A stretch of 64,000 bases of DNA from SG8-30 sp964406445 (GTDB lineage Bacteria; Pseudomonadota; Gammaproteobacteria; Steroidobacterales; Steroidobacteraceae). The stretch lies in assembly GCA_964406445.1 (NCBI GenBank), contig CAYORU010000006.1, positions 84,738-148,737 of the forward strand, read 5' to 3'. This document shows, piece by piece, positions 1-7,947 of the stretch. A model generated the notes under the pieces. That model saw only the letters and a program-made list of their open reading frames with translations. It ran no database searches and was not told the DNA's origin. The position numbers and the translations under genes are program-made. Position 1 is the first letter of the stretch. Each line of letters begins with the position of its first letter.

Positions 1-1141
1 TGGACCGGCTGCGGCGCTTCGACAGCAGGTCCGCGACGCGGAGCTTGAAGTACTCGGCCACGGTCTTCTGGATGTTCTCGATCGTGACCAGGCGCTCCTG
101 CAGCGTCAGCAGGTCCTTGAGCGCCTCCTTGGCGAAATCCAGCGTGATCGGCCGGCCGGTGAAGCGGGAATTAGCGATCACGCGGCGCAACGCGCCCTCC
201 AGCTCGCGCACGTTGGAGCGGATGCGCTTGGCGATCAGGAAGGCCACTTCCTCCGGAAGCTCCACGGCCGCGGCCTGCGCCTTCGACATCAGGATCGCGA
301 CGCAGGTCTCGAGCTCGGGCGGCTCGATCGCGACGGTCAGTCCCCAGCCGAAGCGCGACTTCAGCCGCTCCTCGAGGCCGGTGACCTCCTTCGGGTAGCG
401 GTCGCAGGTCAGGATCACCTGCCGTTCGCCCTCGACCAGCGCGTTGAAGGTGTGGAAGAACTCCTCCTGCGAGCGGTCCTTGCCGGCGAAGAACTGGATG
501 TCGTCGATCAGCAGCGCGTCGAGCGTGCGATAGGCCTGCTTGAACTCCGCGATGGTGTTGTGCTGCAGCGCGCGCACCATGTCGCCGACGAATCGCTCGC
601 TATGCACGTAGGCGATGCGCGCCTGCGGATTGCGCTCGCGGATCAGGTTGCCCACCGCGTGCATCAGGTGCGTCTTGCCGAGGCCGACGCCGCCGTAGAT
701 GAACAGCGGGTTGTAGGCCGTGCCGGGGTTCTCCGCGACCTGGGCCGCCGCCGCGCGGGCGAGCTGGTTGCTCTTGCCCTCGACGAAGGTCGTGAAGGTG
801 AACTCCGGGTTGACCCGCCCGCCGAGCGGCGTGGGTGGCGCGCGCCCCGCCGGCGCGGCTGCCGGCTGCGCGGCGGCCTGGGAAGATCCTGCCGGCGGCC
901 GCGACCCGACTTCCAGAAGGACCTGCCGGCCTGCGCCGTTCGCCGCGTCGCGGGCGAGCTCGACGATGCGGCCGTAGAGGTTCTGCTGGATCCAGTCGAC
1001 GACGAAGCGGTTCGGCGCATACAGGCGCAGCACGCCGTCGGCCTCGACCGCCTGCAGCGGGCGTACCCAGGTGTTGAAGTGCTGCTCCGGGACCTCGCGT
1101 TCGAGCTGGCTGAGACAGCGATGCCACAAGGACCCTTGCAA
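1..1141 (-). CDS. dnaA: Chromosomal replication initiator DnaA (3' end outside window)
   Basis: DnaA binds DnaA boxes, opens the origin and loads the replicative helicase. About 380 codons are visible: domain I (residues 1-80), a short Pro/Ala-rich domain II (to about 108), then the AAA+ domain with Walker A GGVGLGKTH (about 150-158) and Walker B LLIDDIQFF. The start of domain IV is present, but its DNA-binding signature lies beyond the left edge. I chose the TTG at 1139-1141 because it is preceded by an AGGGGA ribosome-binding site 6 nt upstream and gives the normal N-terminus (LWHRCLSQLE). It is divergent from rpmH, the usual gammaproteobacterial arrangement. Confidence 0.97.
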   Translation of the reverse strand, partial: MQGSLWHRCLSQLEREVPEQHFNTWVRPLQAVEADGVLRLYAPNRFVVDWIQQNLYGRIVELARDAANGAGRQVLLEVGSRPPAGSSQAAAQPAAAPAGRAPPTPLGGRVNPEFTFTTFVEGKSNQLARAAAAQVAENPGTAYNPLFIYGGVGLGKTHLMHAVGNLIRERNPQARIAYVHSERFVGDMVRALQHNTIAEFKQAYRTLDALLIDDIQFFAGKDRSQEEFFHTFNALVEGERQVILTCDRYPKEVTGLEERLKSRFGWGLTVAIEPPELETCVAILMSKAQAAAVELPEEVAFLIAKRIRSNVRELEGALRRVIANSRFTGRPITLDFAKEALKDLLTLQERLVTIENIQKTVAEYFKLRVADLLSKRRSRS

Positions 1142-1216
1142 CGGCGATCCCCTGAGTCGAGCTGCACGAACGGGAGGGCGGGCAGTCTAGCCTCCGGCGG
1201 CCGCCGCGCGCCAGAG

Positions 1217-1225
1217 TTATCCACA
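1217..1225 (+). promoter_or_regulatory. Perfect DnaA box (TTATCCACA)
   Basis: This 9-mer matches the DnaA consensus exactly. It lies in the 205-bp gap between divergent dnaA and rpmH, a site used for oriC or dnaA autoregulation in pseudomonads and relatives. I see only this one perfect box and no AT-rich unwinding stretch, so autoregulation of dnaA is at least as likely as a full origin here. Confidence 0.8.
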
Positions 1226-1346
1226 ACGTGGGCGGCGGCCGGGCCCGCAGCATTCTGGTTGACTTGCCTCCGCCGGCCTCGTAATCTTGCCGCCCTTTGC
1301 CCGTCCGGGCATGTCTTTGTTTTGATGAAGGTTTGGGGCCGCCGCC

Positions 1347-1493
1347 ATGAAGCGCACGTACCAGCCGAGCAAGATCAAGCGCAAGCGCACCCACGGGTTC
1401 CGCGCCCGCATGGCGACCAAGAAGGGCCGGCTGGTCCTCAAGCGTCGCCGCGCCAAGGGCCGCAAGCGGCTCACCGTCGGCCTGTCGCGCTGA
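1347..1493 (+). CDS. rpmH: 50S ribosomal protein L34
   Basis: This is a structural protein of the large ribosomal subunit. The 48-residue, Arg/Lys-rich product begins MKRTYQPSKIKRKRTHGFRA and ends TVGLSR, the full L34 pattern. It is only two or three residues longer than usual. It is the first gene of the rpmH-rnpA-yidD-yidC run; its TGA stop (1491-1493) overlaps the likely rnpA start by two bases. Confidence 0.97.
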   Translation: MKRTYQPSKIKRKRTHGFRARMATKKGRLVLKRRRAKGRKRLTVGLSR

Positions 1494-1855
1494 CCGGCAG
1501 GGCGGCCACGACCCGCCTCGCCTTCAAGTCAACGCACAAGCTGCGCGCGGCCGCGGACTTCGACCGCGTGCGCGCCGGCGGGCGGCGCTTCGGCAATGCG
1601 CTCTTCAGCGTCCAGTCCCTTCCCAACGACCTCGGGCATGCGCGGCTCGGCATGGCCGTGTCGCTGCGAACCGCCGGCACGGCCGTACGACGCAACCGGA
1701 TCCGCCGATGCGTGCGAGAATCCTTCCGGCTCCAGCAGCACCTCCTGCCTCCGGCCGACCTGTTCGTGAGCGCGCGCAGCGCCGCTCGCGAAGCCACGGG
1801 CCCGGAGATGCTCGCGAGCCTCGAGCGTCTGTGGCGGCAACTCCGCGAACCATGA
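1490..1855 (+). CDS. rnpA: Ribonuclease P protein component
   Basis: This is the protein subunit of RNase P, which assists the catalytic RNA in removing the 5' leader of pre-tRNA. The reading frame holds the conserved RNR signature (VRRNRIRRCVRESF) and the usual N-terminal FxRVxxxGRRF-like stretch. No ATG, GTG or TTG lies between the upstream out-of-family sequence and the conserved region. The best start is a CTG at 1490-1492 overlapping the rpmH stop, giving 121 residues, close to the usual 119. There is no clear ribosome-binding site, so translation is probably coupled to rpmH. Its TGA overlaps the yidD start. Confidence 0.9.
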   Translation: MTGRAATTRLAFKSTHKLRAAADFDRVRAGGRRFGNALFSVQSLPNDLGHARLGMAVSLRTAGTAVRRNRIRRCVRESFRLQQHLLPPADLFVSARSAAREATGPEMLASLERLWRQLREP

Positions 1856-2082
1856 AGCACGTCCTGCGAGCCCTGATCCAGTTCTACCGTTGGTTCGTGA
1901 GCCCGCTGCTGGGCCCGAACTGCCGTTTCCACCCGACCTGTTCCGCCTACGCCCTCGAGGCGATCGACCACCACGGCGCCGTGAAAGGCGGCTGGCTCGG
2001 CCTGCGCCGGATCTGCCGCTGCCATCCGTGGAACCCCGGCGGTTACGACCCGGTGCCGCGCGAGGGAGCCCTGCAACGATGA
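1852..2082 (+). CDS. yidD: Membrane protein insertion efficiency factor YidD
   Basis: This small inner-membrane-associated protein helps YidC-dependent insertion. The 76-residue product has the family features: an N-terminal amphipathic helix (LIQFYRWFVSPLLG), then the Cys-containing core CRFHPTCSAYALEAI and ICRCHPWNPGGYDPVP. It overlaps the end of rnpA by 4 bases and the start of yidC by 4 bases, so the run is probably translationally coupled. Confidence 0.96.
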   Translation: MKHVLRALIQFYRWFVSPLLGPNCRFHPTCSAYALEAIDHHGAVKGGWLGLRRICRCHPWNPGGYDPVPREGALQR

Positions 2083-3776
2083 ACAACGTCCGCCTGCTGC
2101 TGTGGTTCGGCCTCCTGTTCGTCGCCTGGCTCAACGTCGACGCCTGGATGAAGGACCGCGAGGCCGAGGCGCGCGCCGTCGCGCCGCAGCCCGCCGCCGC
2201 GCCCGCCGCGGGCGGCGCCGTGCCGGCCGCCGGGGGTCTTGCCGACGCGCTGCCCACGGTCGGCGCGCCGGTCGAGGTGGCCCCGGCCGCGGACGCCGCG
2301 GGCGTGCCCACGCCGGCCCTTCCGCAGGCGACCACGCTGCAGGTGCGCACCGACGTCCTCGACCTCAGCCTGTCGCTCGAGGGTGGCTCGTTGATCCGCG
2401 CCGACCTGCCGGAATATCCCCTCCACAAGGACGATCCCGCCACGCCGGTGCGCCTGTTCGACGCCACGAGCGCGGACACGCTGTACGTCTACCAGTCCGG
2501 CCTCACGACCGGCGATCCCGGCCGCGCCGAGCCCAATCACAAGGCGCTGTTCAGCGCCCCCGCGCGGGAATTCCGGCTGGCCGAAGGCGCCGACGAGCTG
2601 CGGGTGCCGCTGACCTGGACCGACGGCGCCGGGCTCACCGTCACCAAGACCTACGTATTCCGGCGCGGCAGCTACGTCGTCGACGCCGTCTACGACGTCA
2701 ACAACGCCAGCGGCGCGCCGGTCGCGCTCGCGCAGTACTCGCAGTTGCTGCGCCACTCGGTCCCGGTCAAGCGCTCGATGTTCGACGTGGAGAGCTATGC
2801 CTTCCGCGGCCCGGCCATGTACGACGGGCAGAGCTACCAGAAGCTCGACATCGAGGACCGGGACGACCAGCGCCTCGACCGCAGCATCAGCGGAGGCTGG
2901 GCCGCCGCACTGCAGCACCACTTCGTCTCGGCGATCGTCCCGCCTACCGGCGAGGCCTACCAGTACCAGCTGCGGGTCGACGGCCAGGACTACCTGTTCC
3001 GCACCGTCGGGCCGGCCAAGGCGGTGCAGCCCGGCACGCCGGCGGTCTTCACCGAGCGGCTGTTCGTCGGCCCGAAGCTGCAGTCGCAGCTCGAGCAGGC
3101 GGGCCCGCGGCTCGAGCTCACCGCCGACTACGGCAAGCTCACGATCCTCTCCCAGCCGCTGTTCTGGCTCTTGGACAAGGTCCACGGCGTCGTCGGCAAC
3201 TGGGGCTGGGCGATCGTGATCGTCACGCTGCTCATCAAGCTGGTGTTCTACAAGCTGTCCGAGACCAGCGGGCGCTCGATGGCCAAGATGCGCACGGTGG
3301 CGCCGCGGCTCAAGGCGATCCAGGAGCGCTACAAGGACGACCGCGAGGGCCAGGCCCGCGCGATGATGGATCTCTACAAGCGCGAGAAGATCAACCCGGT
3401 CGCCGGCTGCCTGCCGATGCTGGTGCAGATCCCGTTCTTCCTCGCCTTCTACTGGGTGCTGCTCGAGAGCGTGGAGATGCGCCAGGCGCCGTTCATGGGC
3501 TGGATCCAGGACCTGTCGTCGCGCGACCCGTTCTTCATCCTGCCGCTCCTGATGGGCGTGGCGATGTACGGCCAGTTCAAGCTGAACCCCGCGCCGCCGG
3601 ACCCGGTGCAGGCGAAGGTCTTCGCCTTCATGCCGGTGGTGATGACGGTCATGTTCGCGTGGTTCCCGGCCGGCCTCGTGCTCTACTGGCTGACCAACAC
3701 GCTGCTGTCCATCGCGCAGCAGTGGAAGATCAACCGCGTGGTCGAGGCCGAGGCCAGGAAGGAGCGCACCCAGTAG
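2079..3776 (+). CDS. yidC: Membrane protein insertase YidC
   Basis: YidC inserts and folds inner-membrane proteins with or without SecYEG. The 565-residue product has the proteobacterial layout: an N-terminal membrane anchor (LLLWFGLLFVAWLNV), an Ala/Pro-rich linker (about 35-80), a large periplasmic beta domain (about 80-340), then the conserved C-terminal core with hydrophobic segments starting near LTILSQPLFWLLD. The cytosolic loop carries KMRTVAPRLKAIQERYKDD, and GCLPMLVQIPFFLAFYWVL is typical. It is the last gene of the rpmH operon; 45 bp separate it from mnmE. Confidence 0.97.
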   Translation: MNNVRLLLWFGLLFVAWLNVDAWMKDREAEARAVAPQPAAAPAAGGAVPAAGGLADALPTVGAPVEVAPAADAAGVPTPALPQATTLQVRTDVLDLSLSLEGGSLIRADLPEYPLHKDDPATPVRLFDATSADTLYVYQSGLTTGDPGRAEPNHKALFSAPAREFRLAEGADELRVPLTWTDGAGLTVTKTYVFRRGSYVVDAVYDVNNASGAPVALAQYSQLLRHSVPVKRSMFDVESYAFRGPAMYDGQSYQKLDIEDRDDQRLDRSISGGWAAALQHHFVSAIVPPTGEAYQYQLRVDGQDYLFRTVGPAKAVQPGTPAVFTERLFVGPKLQSQLEQAGPRLELTADYGKLTILSQPLFWLLDKVHGVVGNWGWAIVIVTLLIKLVFYKLSETSGRSMAKMRTVAPRLKAIQERYKDDREGQARAMMDLYKREKINPVAGCLPMLVQIPFFLAFYWVLLESVEMRQAPFMGWIQDLSSRDPFFILPLLMGVAMYGQFKLNPAPPDPVQAKVFAFMPVVMTVMFAWFPAGLVLYWLTNTLLSIAQQWKINRVVEAEARKERTQ

Positions 3777-3808
3777 CGCGCCGCGGCGGCCGCGCCGGCC
3801 ACCGCGCC

Positions 3809-3814
3809 TATACT
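3809..3814 (+). promoter_or_regulatory. Likely -10 element for mnmE (TATACT)
   Basis: TATACT ends 7 nt before the mnmE ATG (3822), so transcription would start at or next to the start codon and give a leaderless or nearly leaderless message. No good -35 is visible in the very GC-rich sequence upstream. Inferred from sequence only. Confidence 0.45.
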
Positions 3815-3821
3815 TCCGCGC

Positions 3822-5165
3822 ATGAGCGCGACCGACACGATCGCGGCACCGGCGACGCCGCCCGGGCGCGGCGGCATCGGCATCGTGCGCGTGTCCGGCC
3901 CGCGGGCGGCCGCGATCGCCGCCTTGCTGATCGGCCGCCTGCCGCCGCCGCGGCGGGCGACGCTCGCGGCTTTCCTCGACGCGGCCGGCGAGCCGCTCGA
4001 CGCCGGCCTCGCGATCTACTTCCCGGGGCCGGCCTCCTTCACGGGCGAGGATGTGCTCGAGCTGCACGGCCACGGCGGGCCGATGGTGATGGACCTGCTG
4101 ATGGCGCGCATCGTCGAGCTCGGCGCCCGGCCGGCGCGACCCGGGGAGTTCACCGAACGCGCGTTCCTCGCGGGAAAGGTGGATCTCGCGCAGGCGGAGG
4201 CCGTGGCCGACCTGATCGCGGCGGGCTCGGCGCAGGCGGCGCGCGCGGCGATGCGCTCCCTGCAGGGCGAATTCTCGCGCGAGGTGGAGCAGCTGGCCGC
4301 GGCGGTCATGGAGCTGCGCATCTACGTCGAGGCCGCGATCGACTTTCCCGACGAGGACGTCGAGTTCCTCGGCTCGCCCGAGGTGGCCGCGCGCCTGGCG
4401 GACATCGGGGAGCGCTTCACGCGGATCGCGCGGGCCGCGGACCAGGGGCGCCTGCTGCGCGACGGCCTGCACGTGGTGATCGCGGGCAAGCCGAACGCCG
4501 GCAAGTCGAGCCTGCTGAACGCGCTCGCCGGCCACGAGGCGGCGATCGTCACGCCGATCCCCGGCACGACGCGCGACCTGCTGCGCGAGCGCATCGACCT
4601 CGACGGCCTGCCGCTGCACGTCGTGGACACGGCGGGCCTGCGCGAGGCACAGGACGTCGTCGAAGGCGAGGGCGTGCGCCGCGCGCGCGAGGAGCTCGCG
4701 CGCGCCGACCTGGTGCTCTACGTCGTGGACGGCACGGTTGCGCTGGAGCCGGAGGCGCTCGGCGCCGAGCTCGCGTGCCTGCCTGTCGGCGTGCCGGCGC
4801 TCGTGGTGTGGAACAAGGCCGATCTGAATCGGGGACTGTCGCCGCAGGGGACTGTGCCGTCGGTGGTCATATCCGCCAGGACCGGCCTCGGCCTCGACGC
4901 GCTGCGCGCCCGGCTCAAGGAGCGCGCCGGCTACGAGCAGGGCGGCGCAGGAAGCTTCTCCGCACGCGCCCGCCACGTCGAGGCGCTCGGCCGCGCCCGC
5001 GGCCACTTCGACCGGGCGCAGGACCTGCTGCTCGCGAGGCGGGCGTTCGAGCTGGTCGCCGAGGAACTGCGCCTCGGCCAGGACGCCCTCGGCGACATCA
5101 CGGGCCGCGTGACGAACGACGACCTGCTGGGCGCGATCTTCGGCAGTTTCTGCATCGGGAAGTGA
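3822..5165 (+). CDS. mnmE: tRNA-5-carboxymethylaminomethyl-U34 synthesis GTPase MnmE
   Basis: MnmE works with MnmG to modify U34 in the tRNA wobble position, using GTP hydrolysis and a folate-derived C1 unit. The 447-residue product shows the N-terminal folate-binding domain (APATPPGRGGIGIVRVSG), the inserted G domain with G1 GKPNAGKSS, G3 DTAGL and G4 NKAD, and the C-terminal FCIGK that carries the essential Cys. An unusual loop between G4 and the G5-like SA (residues about 334-345, NRGLSPQGTVPS) is encoded by two direct copies of GGGGACTGT. Its partner mnmG lies 20 kb away on the same strand. Confidence 0.97.
   Translation: MSATDTIAAPATPPGRGGIGIVRVSGPRAAAIAALLIGRLPPPRRATLAAFLDAAGEPLDAGLAIYFPGPASFTGEDVLELHGHGGPMVMDLLMARIVELGARPARPGEFTERAFLAGKVDLAQAEAVADLIAAGSAQAARAAMRSLQGEFSREVEQLAAAVMELRIYVEAAIDFPDEDVEFLGSPEVAARLADIGERFTRIARAADQGRLLRDGLHVVIAGKPNAGKSSLLNALAGHEAAIVTPIPGTTRDLLRERIDLDGLPLHVVDTAGLREAQDVVEGEGVRRAREELARADLVLYVVDGTVALEPEALGAELACLPVGVPALVVWNKADLNRGLSPQGTVPSVVISARTGLGLDALRARLKERAGYEQGGAGSFSARARHVEALGRARGHFDRAQDLLLARRAFELVAEELRLGQDALGDITGRVTNDDLLGAIFGSFCIGK
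4831..4855 (+). repeat. Direct repeat GGGGACTGT x2 inside mnmE
   Basis: The 9-mer GGGGACTGT occurs at 4831-4839 and 4847-4855, 16 nt apart, inside the mnmE G-domain coding sequence. It resembles the GGGGAC head of the inverted-repeat elements at 19970, 21812 and 48712, and could be a small remnant insertion tolerated in a loop. The relationship is inference. Confidence 0.4.
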
Positions 5166-5295
5166 GCCAGGTCCGCCGATTTCGTGGCGAGTACAGCAGA
5201 AACTGGCGGTCGGATATGATCCCGAGGCGCGCAGAATGCGGCCCATGTTGCGCCGTGCTCACCTGATGCGCCGAGCTTCGACTTTGGGGGCCACC

Positions 5296-5997
5296 ATGAG
5301 CATGCGCAGGAAAGTCCTCGACGCACCGGCCTATGGCCTGACCGAGGCCGCGCACCTGCTGTCGCTGCCCGTACCGACACTGCGGTCCTGGGTGAGAGGA
5401 CGGCCGTATCCAACGGCCTCCGGCCAGCGCCATTCCGGCGCAGTCATCACTCCTGCCGATCCGGACGGCCGGTATCTTTCGTTCACCAACCTCGTCGAGG
5501 CGCACGTCCTTTCTGCCGTTCGCCGCGAGCACCGAGTGAAGTTCCGGCAGGTCAGAAACGCGGTCGAATTCCTGAAGAAGCGATACAGGAGCGGGCACCC
5601 GCTTGCGGACCATCAGTTCGAGACCGATGGTGTGGACCTGTTCGTCGAGCGGCTCGGCGGCGAGTTGCTCAACGCGTCGCGGGGAGGGCAGATCACAGTG
5701 CGCGACCTGATCGAGATGCACCTGCGAAGGATCGAGCGCAATCCACAGGGCATCCCGATCCGGCTGTTTCCCTTCACTCACTCCCAGCGGAGCCGTGAAA
5801 CGCGCGGTCCGATCGTGATCGACCCGGAGCTGGCCTTCGGCAGGCCGAGCATCGGGCGCCTCGGGGTGCCGACGGCCATCGTCGCCGAGCGCTACAAGGC
5901 GGGGGATACGGTGGATGCCTTGGCGGCCGACTACGGCGCGACCCGCGAAGAGATCGAGGAAGCGCTGCGCTGCGAGCTGCCATTGAATGCGGCCTGA
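5296..5997 (+). CDS. Antitoxin with MerR-like HTH and DUF433 domain
   Basis: This is the probable antitoxin and autorepressor of a type II toxin-antitoxin pair. The 233-residue product has an N-terminal MerR-like helix-turn-helix (YGLTEAAHLLSLPVPTLRSWVRG), a middle region and a C-terminal DUF433 domain (IVIDPELAFGRPSIGRLGVPTAIVAERYKAGDTVDALAADYGA, in parts). This is the family paired with DUF5615 PIN-like toxins. The ATG at 5296 follows a GGGGG ribosome-binding site; an upstream ATG at 5236 would add 20 residues with no family match. The stop overlaps the toxin gene by 11 bases, antitoxin first, as expected. Confidence 0.82.
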   Translation: MSMRRKVLDAPAYGLTEAAHLLSLPVPTLRSWVRGRPYPTASGQRHSGAVITPADPDGRYLSFTNLVEAHVLSAVRREHRVKFRQVRNAVEFLKKRYRSGHPLADHQFETDGVDLFVERLGGELLNASRGGQITVRDLIEMHLRRIERNPQGIPIRLFPFTHSQRSRETRGPIVIDPELAFGRPSIGRLGVPTAIVAERYKAGDTVDALAADYGATREEIEEALRCELPLNAA

Positions 5998-6388
5998 TGC
6001 CGCACGCCCGATACTCTTCGTCGACCGATCGTTGGGTCGCGGCATGGTCAAAGCACTCCGCAGCGCCGGCGCACGCGTCGAGAGCCATGATGACCACTTC
6101 GCCCAGAATGCACCGGACGAAGCTTGGCTGGAACACGCGGGCCGTATTGGCTGGATCGTCATCACGAAGGACCTGAAGATCCGTTACCGGCCCAACGAGA
6201 TTGCCGCGTACCGGAAGCACGGTGTGCTGGGCGTCTTTCTTGCGAATGCCAACGCCACAGGCGACGATAACGCCCAGCGGGTCCTGGCCGCGTTGCCGGC
6301 AATAGAGACGCTTGCTGAGACCGCGACCCGGCCAGCGATGTATCGGCTGACGAGTACCGGAAGGCTGATCCTCTGGCAGCAGCTCTAG
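5987..6388 (+). CDS. DUF5615-type PIN-like toxin
   Basis: This is a probable ribonuclease toxin of the PIN-like superfamily. The 133-residue product starts RPILFVDRSLGRGMVKAL, placing the first acidic residue (VDRSLG) as in DUF5615/Mut7-C proteins, and has the second conserved block WIVITKDLKIRYRPNE, where ITKD supplies the next acidic residue. It begins inside the 3' end of the DUF433 antitoxin gene (11-base overlap), so translation is coupled. The assignment rests on motifs and gene order; RNase activity is inferred from the family. Confidence 0.75.
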   Translation: MRPDAARPILFVDRSLGRGMVKALRSAGARVESHDDHFAQNAPDEAWLEHAGRIGWIVITKDLKIRYRPNEIAAYRKHGVLGVFLANANATGDDNAQRVLAALPAIETLAETATRPAMYRLTSTGRLILWQQL

Positions 6389-6613
6389 GCTGAGCGCGCG
6401 GCACTTGCGAAGTGGGGCGCCGCAGCAAGTTCGAAGCGTGGCTTCGATGGCCGGGCTGCGCACGTCGGCTACGAACCGGCCCAGGCACAGGACGCGCTCC
6501 TGCGCCACTAGCGGCAATCCGGGTCGACACTGCGTTTCGATGCGCGCATCCTTGCGAGGTGCCGGCGGAACCTCCTCCGGAGGCTCCGCGGCCTGCCACG
6601 AGGAGGGAACCCC

Positions 6614-6820
6614 ATGTCCGTCGCAAGAATCACCGAGATCACCGCCACCTCGAAGAAGAGCTTCGAGGACGCGGTCGCCGAGGGCGTGAAGCGCGCGAAC
6701 CAGACGCTCAAGAACGTCACTGCCGCCTGGGTCGGCGACCAGGAGGTGACGGTCGAGCAGGGCAAGATCGTCGCCTGGAAGGTGCGCCTGAAGGTCACCT
6801 TCATCCTGAAGGACAAGTGA
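6614..6820 (+). CDS. Dodecin family flavin-binding protein
   Basis: Dodecins form 12-subunit hollow spheres that store or buffer flavins. The 68-residue product matches the family in length and pattern: VARITEITATSKKSFEDAV at the N-terminus and the central AAWVGDQEVTVEQGKI containing the conserved Trp that stacks on the isoalloxazine ring. A GAGGAGGG ribosome-binding site precedes the ATG. It stands alone; the roughly 225 bp upstream hold no convincing gene. Confidence 0.93.
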   Translation: MSVARITEITATSKKSFEDAVAEGVKRANQTLKNVTAAWVGDQEVTVEQGKIVAWKVRLKVTFILKDK

Positions 6821-6851
6821 TCCCGGGCTGACCGTGGGCGCCGGCGCGCCG

Positions 6852-7919
6852 TCAGGCGTGGTTGGCGTCCACCGTGATCAGCACGTCGCCCGGCTCGAGC
6901 GGCTGGTCGCGGCACTCCCAGAACCACACGCGGCGCCCGTCCCGGATCACCGCGACGATGAGCGTGCGCGGGAGATCGCGCGGCGGCGTGCCGACCTCGT
7001 CCGAGCGCACGGGTCGCTGCACGAGGTCCATGAGGCCGCCCTGCGAGAGCATCTCCTGGGAGATGTCGACCACGTGGGTCTGGTCGACGCCGTCGGCCAG
7101 CAGGTAGCCGCTGACCTGCCAGGGCGAGATCACGACGTCCGCGCCGGCCTTCTCGACCAGCTTGCGGTTCTCGCCCTCGCGGATGCTGACCACCACCCGC
7201 GCCGTCGAATTGAGCGTGCGCACCGTCAACAGGCACAGCAGCGTGGTGTCGTCGCGGCCGAGGGCGATGATCACGGCGCGCGCCCGCTCGATGCCTGCGA
7301 CGCGCAGCAGCTCCTCGCGCGTCGCAAGCCCGTTCAGGCCGATGTAGCCGGCGTCGGAGGCGAGCCGCAGGCTCGCTTCGTTGTTGTCGACGACGACGAT
7401 GCTCTCCGGCGGCGTGCCGCGGCTGACGAGCTCGCTCGCGGCGAGGCGGCCGCTGTCGCCGTAGCCGCAGATCACGACGTGTCCCTGGAGCTGGGCCTGG
7501 AGCCTGGACATCTTGAAATCCTCGACGACGCGCTGGATCACGAACTGGTAGGCCGTGCCCAGGAAGATGAACCACACGAAGATGCGCACGGGCGTGGCGA
7601 CGAGCGTGTCGAACAGCCGCGCCTGCTCGGTGACCGGCACGATGTCGCCATAGCCGACCGTGGTGATGGTGATCATGGTGAAGTACAGCACGTCGAGCGC
7701 CGAGACGTGGCCGTCGACGCTGTCCCTGAGGCCGCCGCGATCGAGGTAGAAGGCCACGAACACCAGGCCGAACAGCCCGAGCACCATCAGCCCGCGCACC
7801 AGCAGCACGCTCTCGGCCGAGAGCGGCGCCTTGCGGAACAGGATCCGGCTCTCCGGCGACTGGCGCTTCAGGCGCAGCCGGCGCAGCGTCTGGGCGAGGC
7901 GCTCCCTGCCGACGGCCAA
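6852..7919 (-). CDS. Kch-type potassium channel with RCK (TrkA) domain
   Basis: This is an inner-membrane two-TM potassium channel gated by a cytoplasmic RCK ring. The 355-residue product has TM1 (about 37-60), a pore loop with the selectivity filter TTVGYGD, TM2 (VWFIFLGTAYQFVI), a TrkA-N Rossmann domain beginning VVICGYGDSGRLAA, and a C-terminal TrkA-C domain ending PLEPGDVLITVDANHA. No transporter genes are adjacent. The LapA-like gene downstream on the same strand side is transcribed toward it with a 28-bp gap. Confidence 0.92.
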   Translation of the reverse strand: MAVGRERLAQTLRRLRLKRQSPESRILFRKAPLSAESVLLVRGLMVLGLFGLVFVAFYLDRGGLRDSVDGHVSALDVLYFTMITITTVGYGDIVPVTEQARLFDTLVATPVRIFVWFIFLGTAYQFVIQRVVEDFKMSRLQAQLQGHVVICGYGDSGRLAASELVSRGTPPESIVVVDNNEASLRLASDAGYIGLNGLATREELLRVAGIERARAVIIALGRDDTTLLCLLTVRTLNSTARVVVSIREGENRKLVEKAGADVVISPWQVSGYLLADGVDQTHVVDISQEMLSQGGLMDLVQRPVRSDEVGTPPRDLPRTLIVAVIRDGRRVWFWECRDQPLEPGDVLITVDANHA

Positions 7920-7947
7920 GGCAGTCAGTCCGCGCCGCCGCGCCGAC

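Noticed and set aside
2043..5246. Very long open frames antisense to and in another frame of yidC-mnmE
   Set aside because: They mirror the third-codon GC bias of yidC and mnmE, have Arg/Pro/Ala-rich meaningless translations and no ribosome-binding sites.
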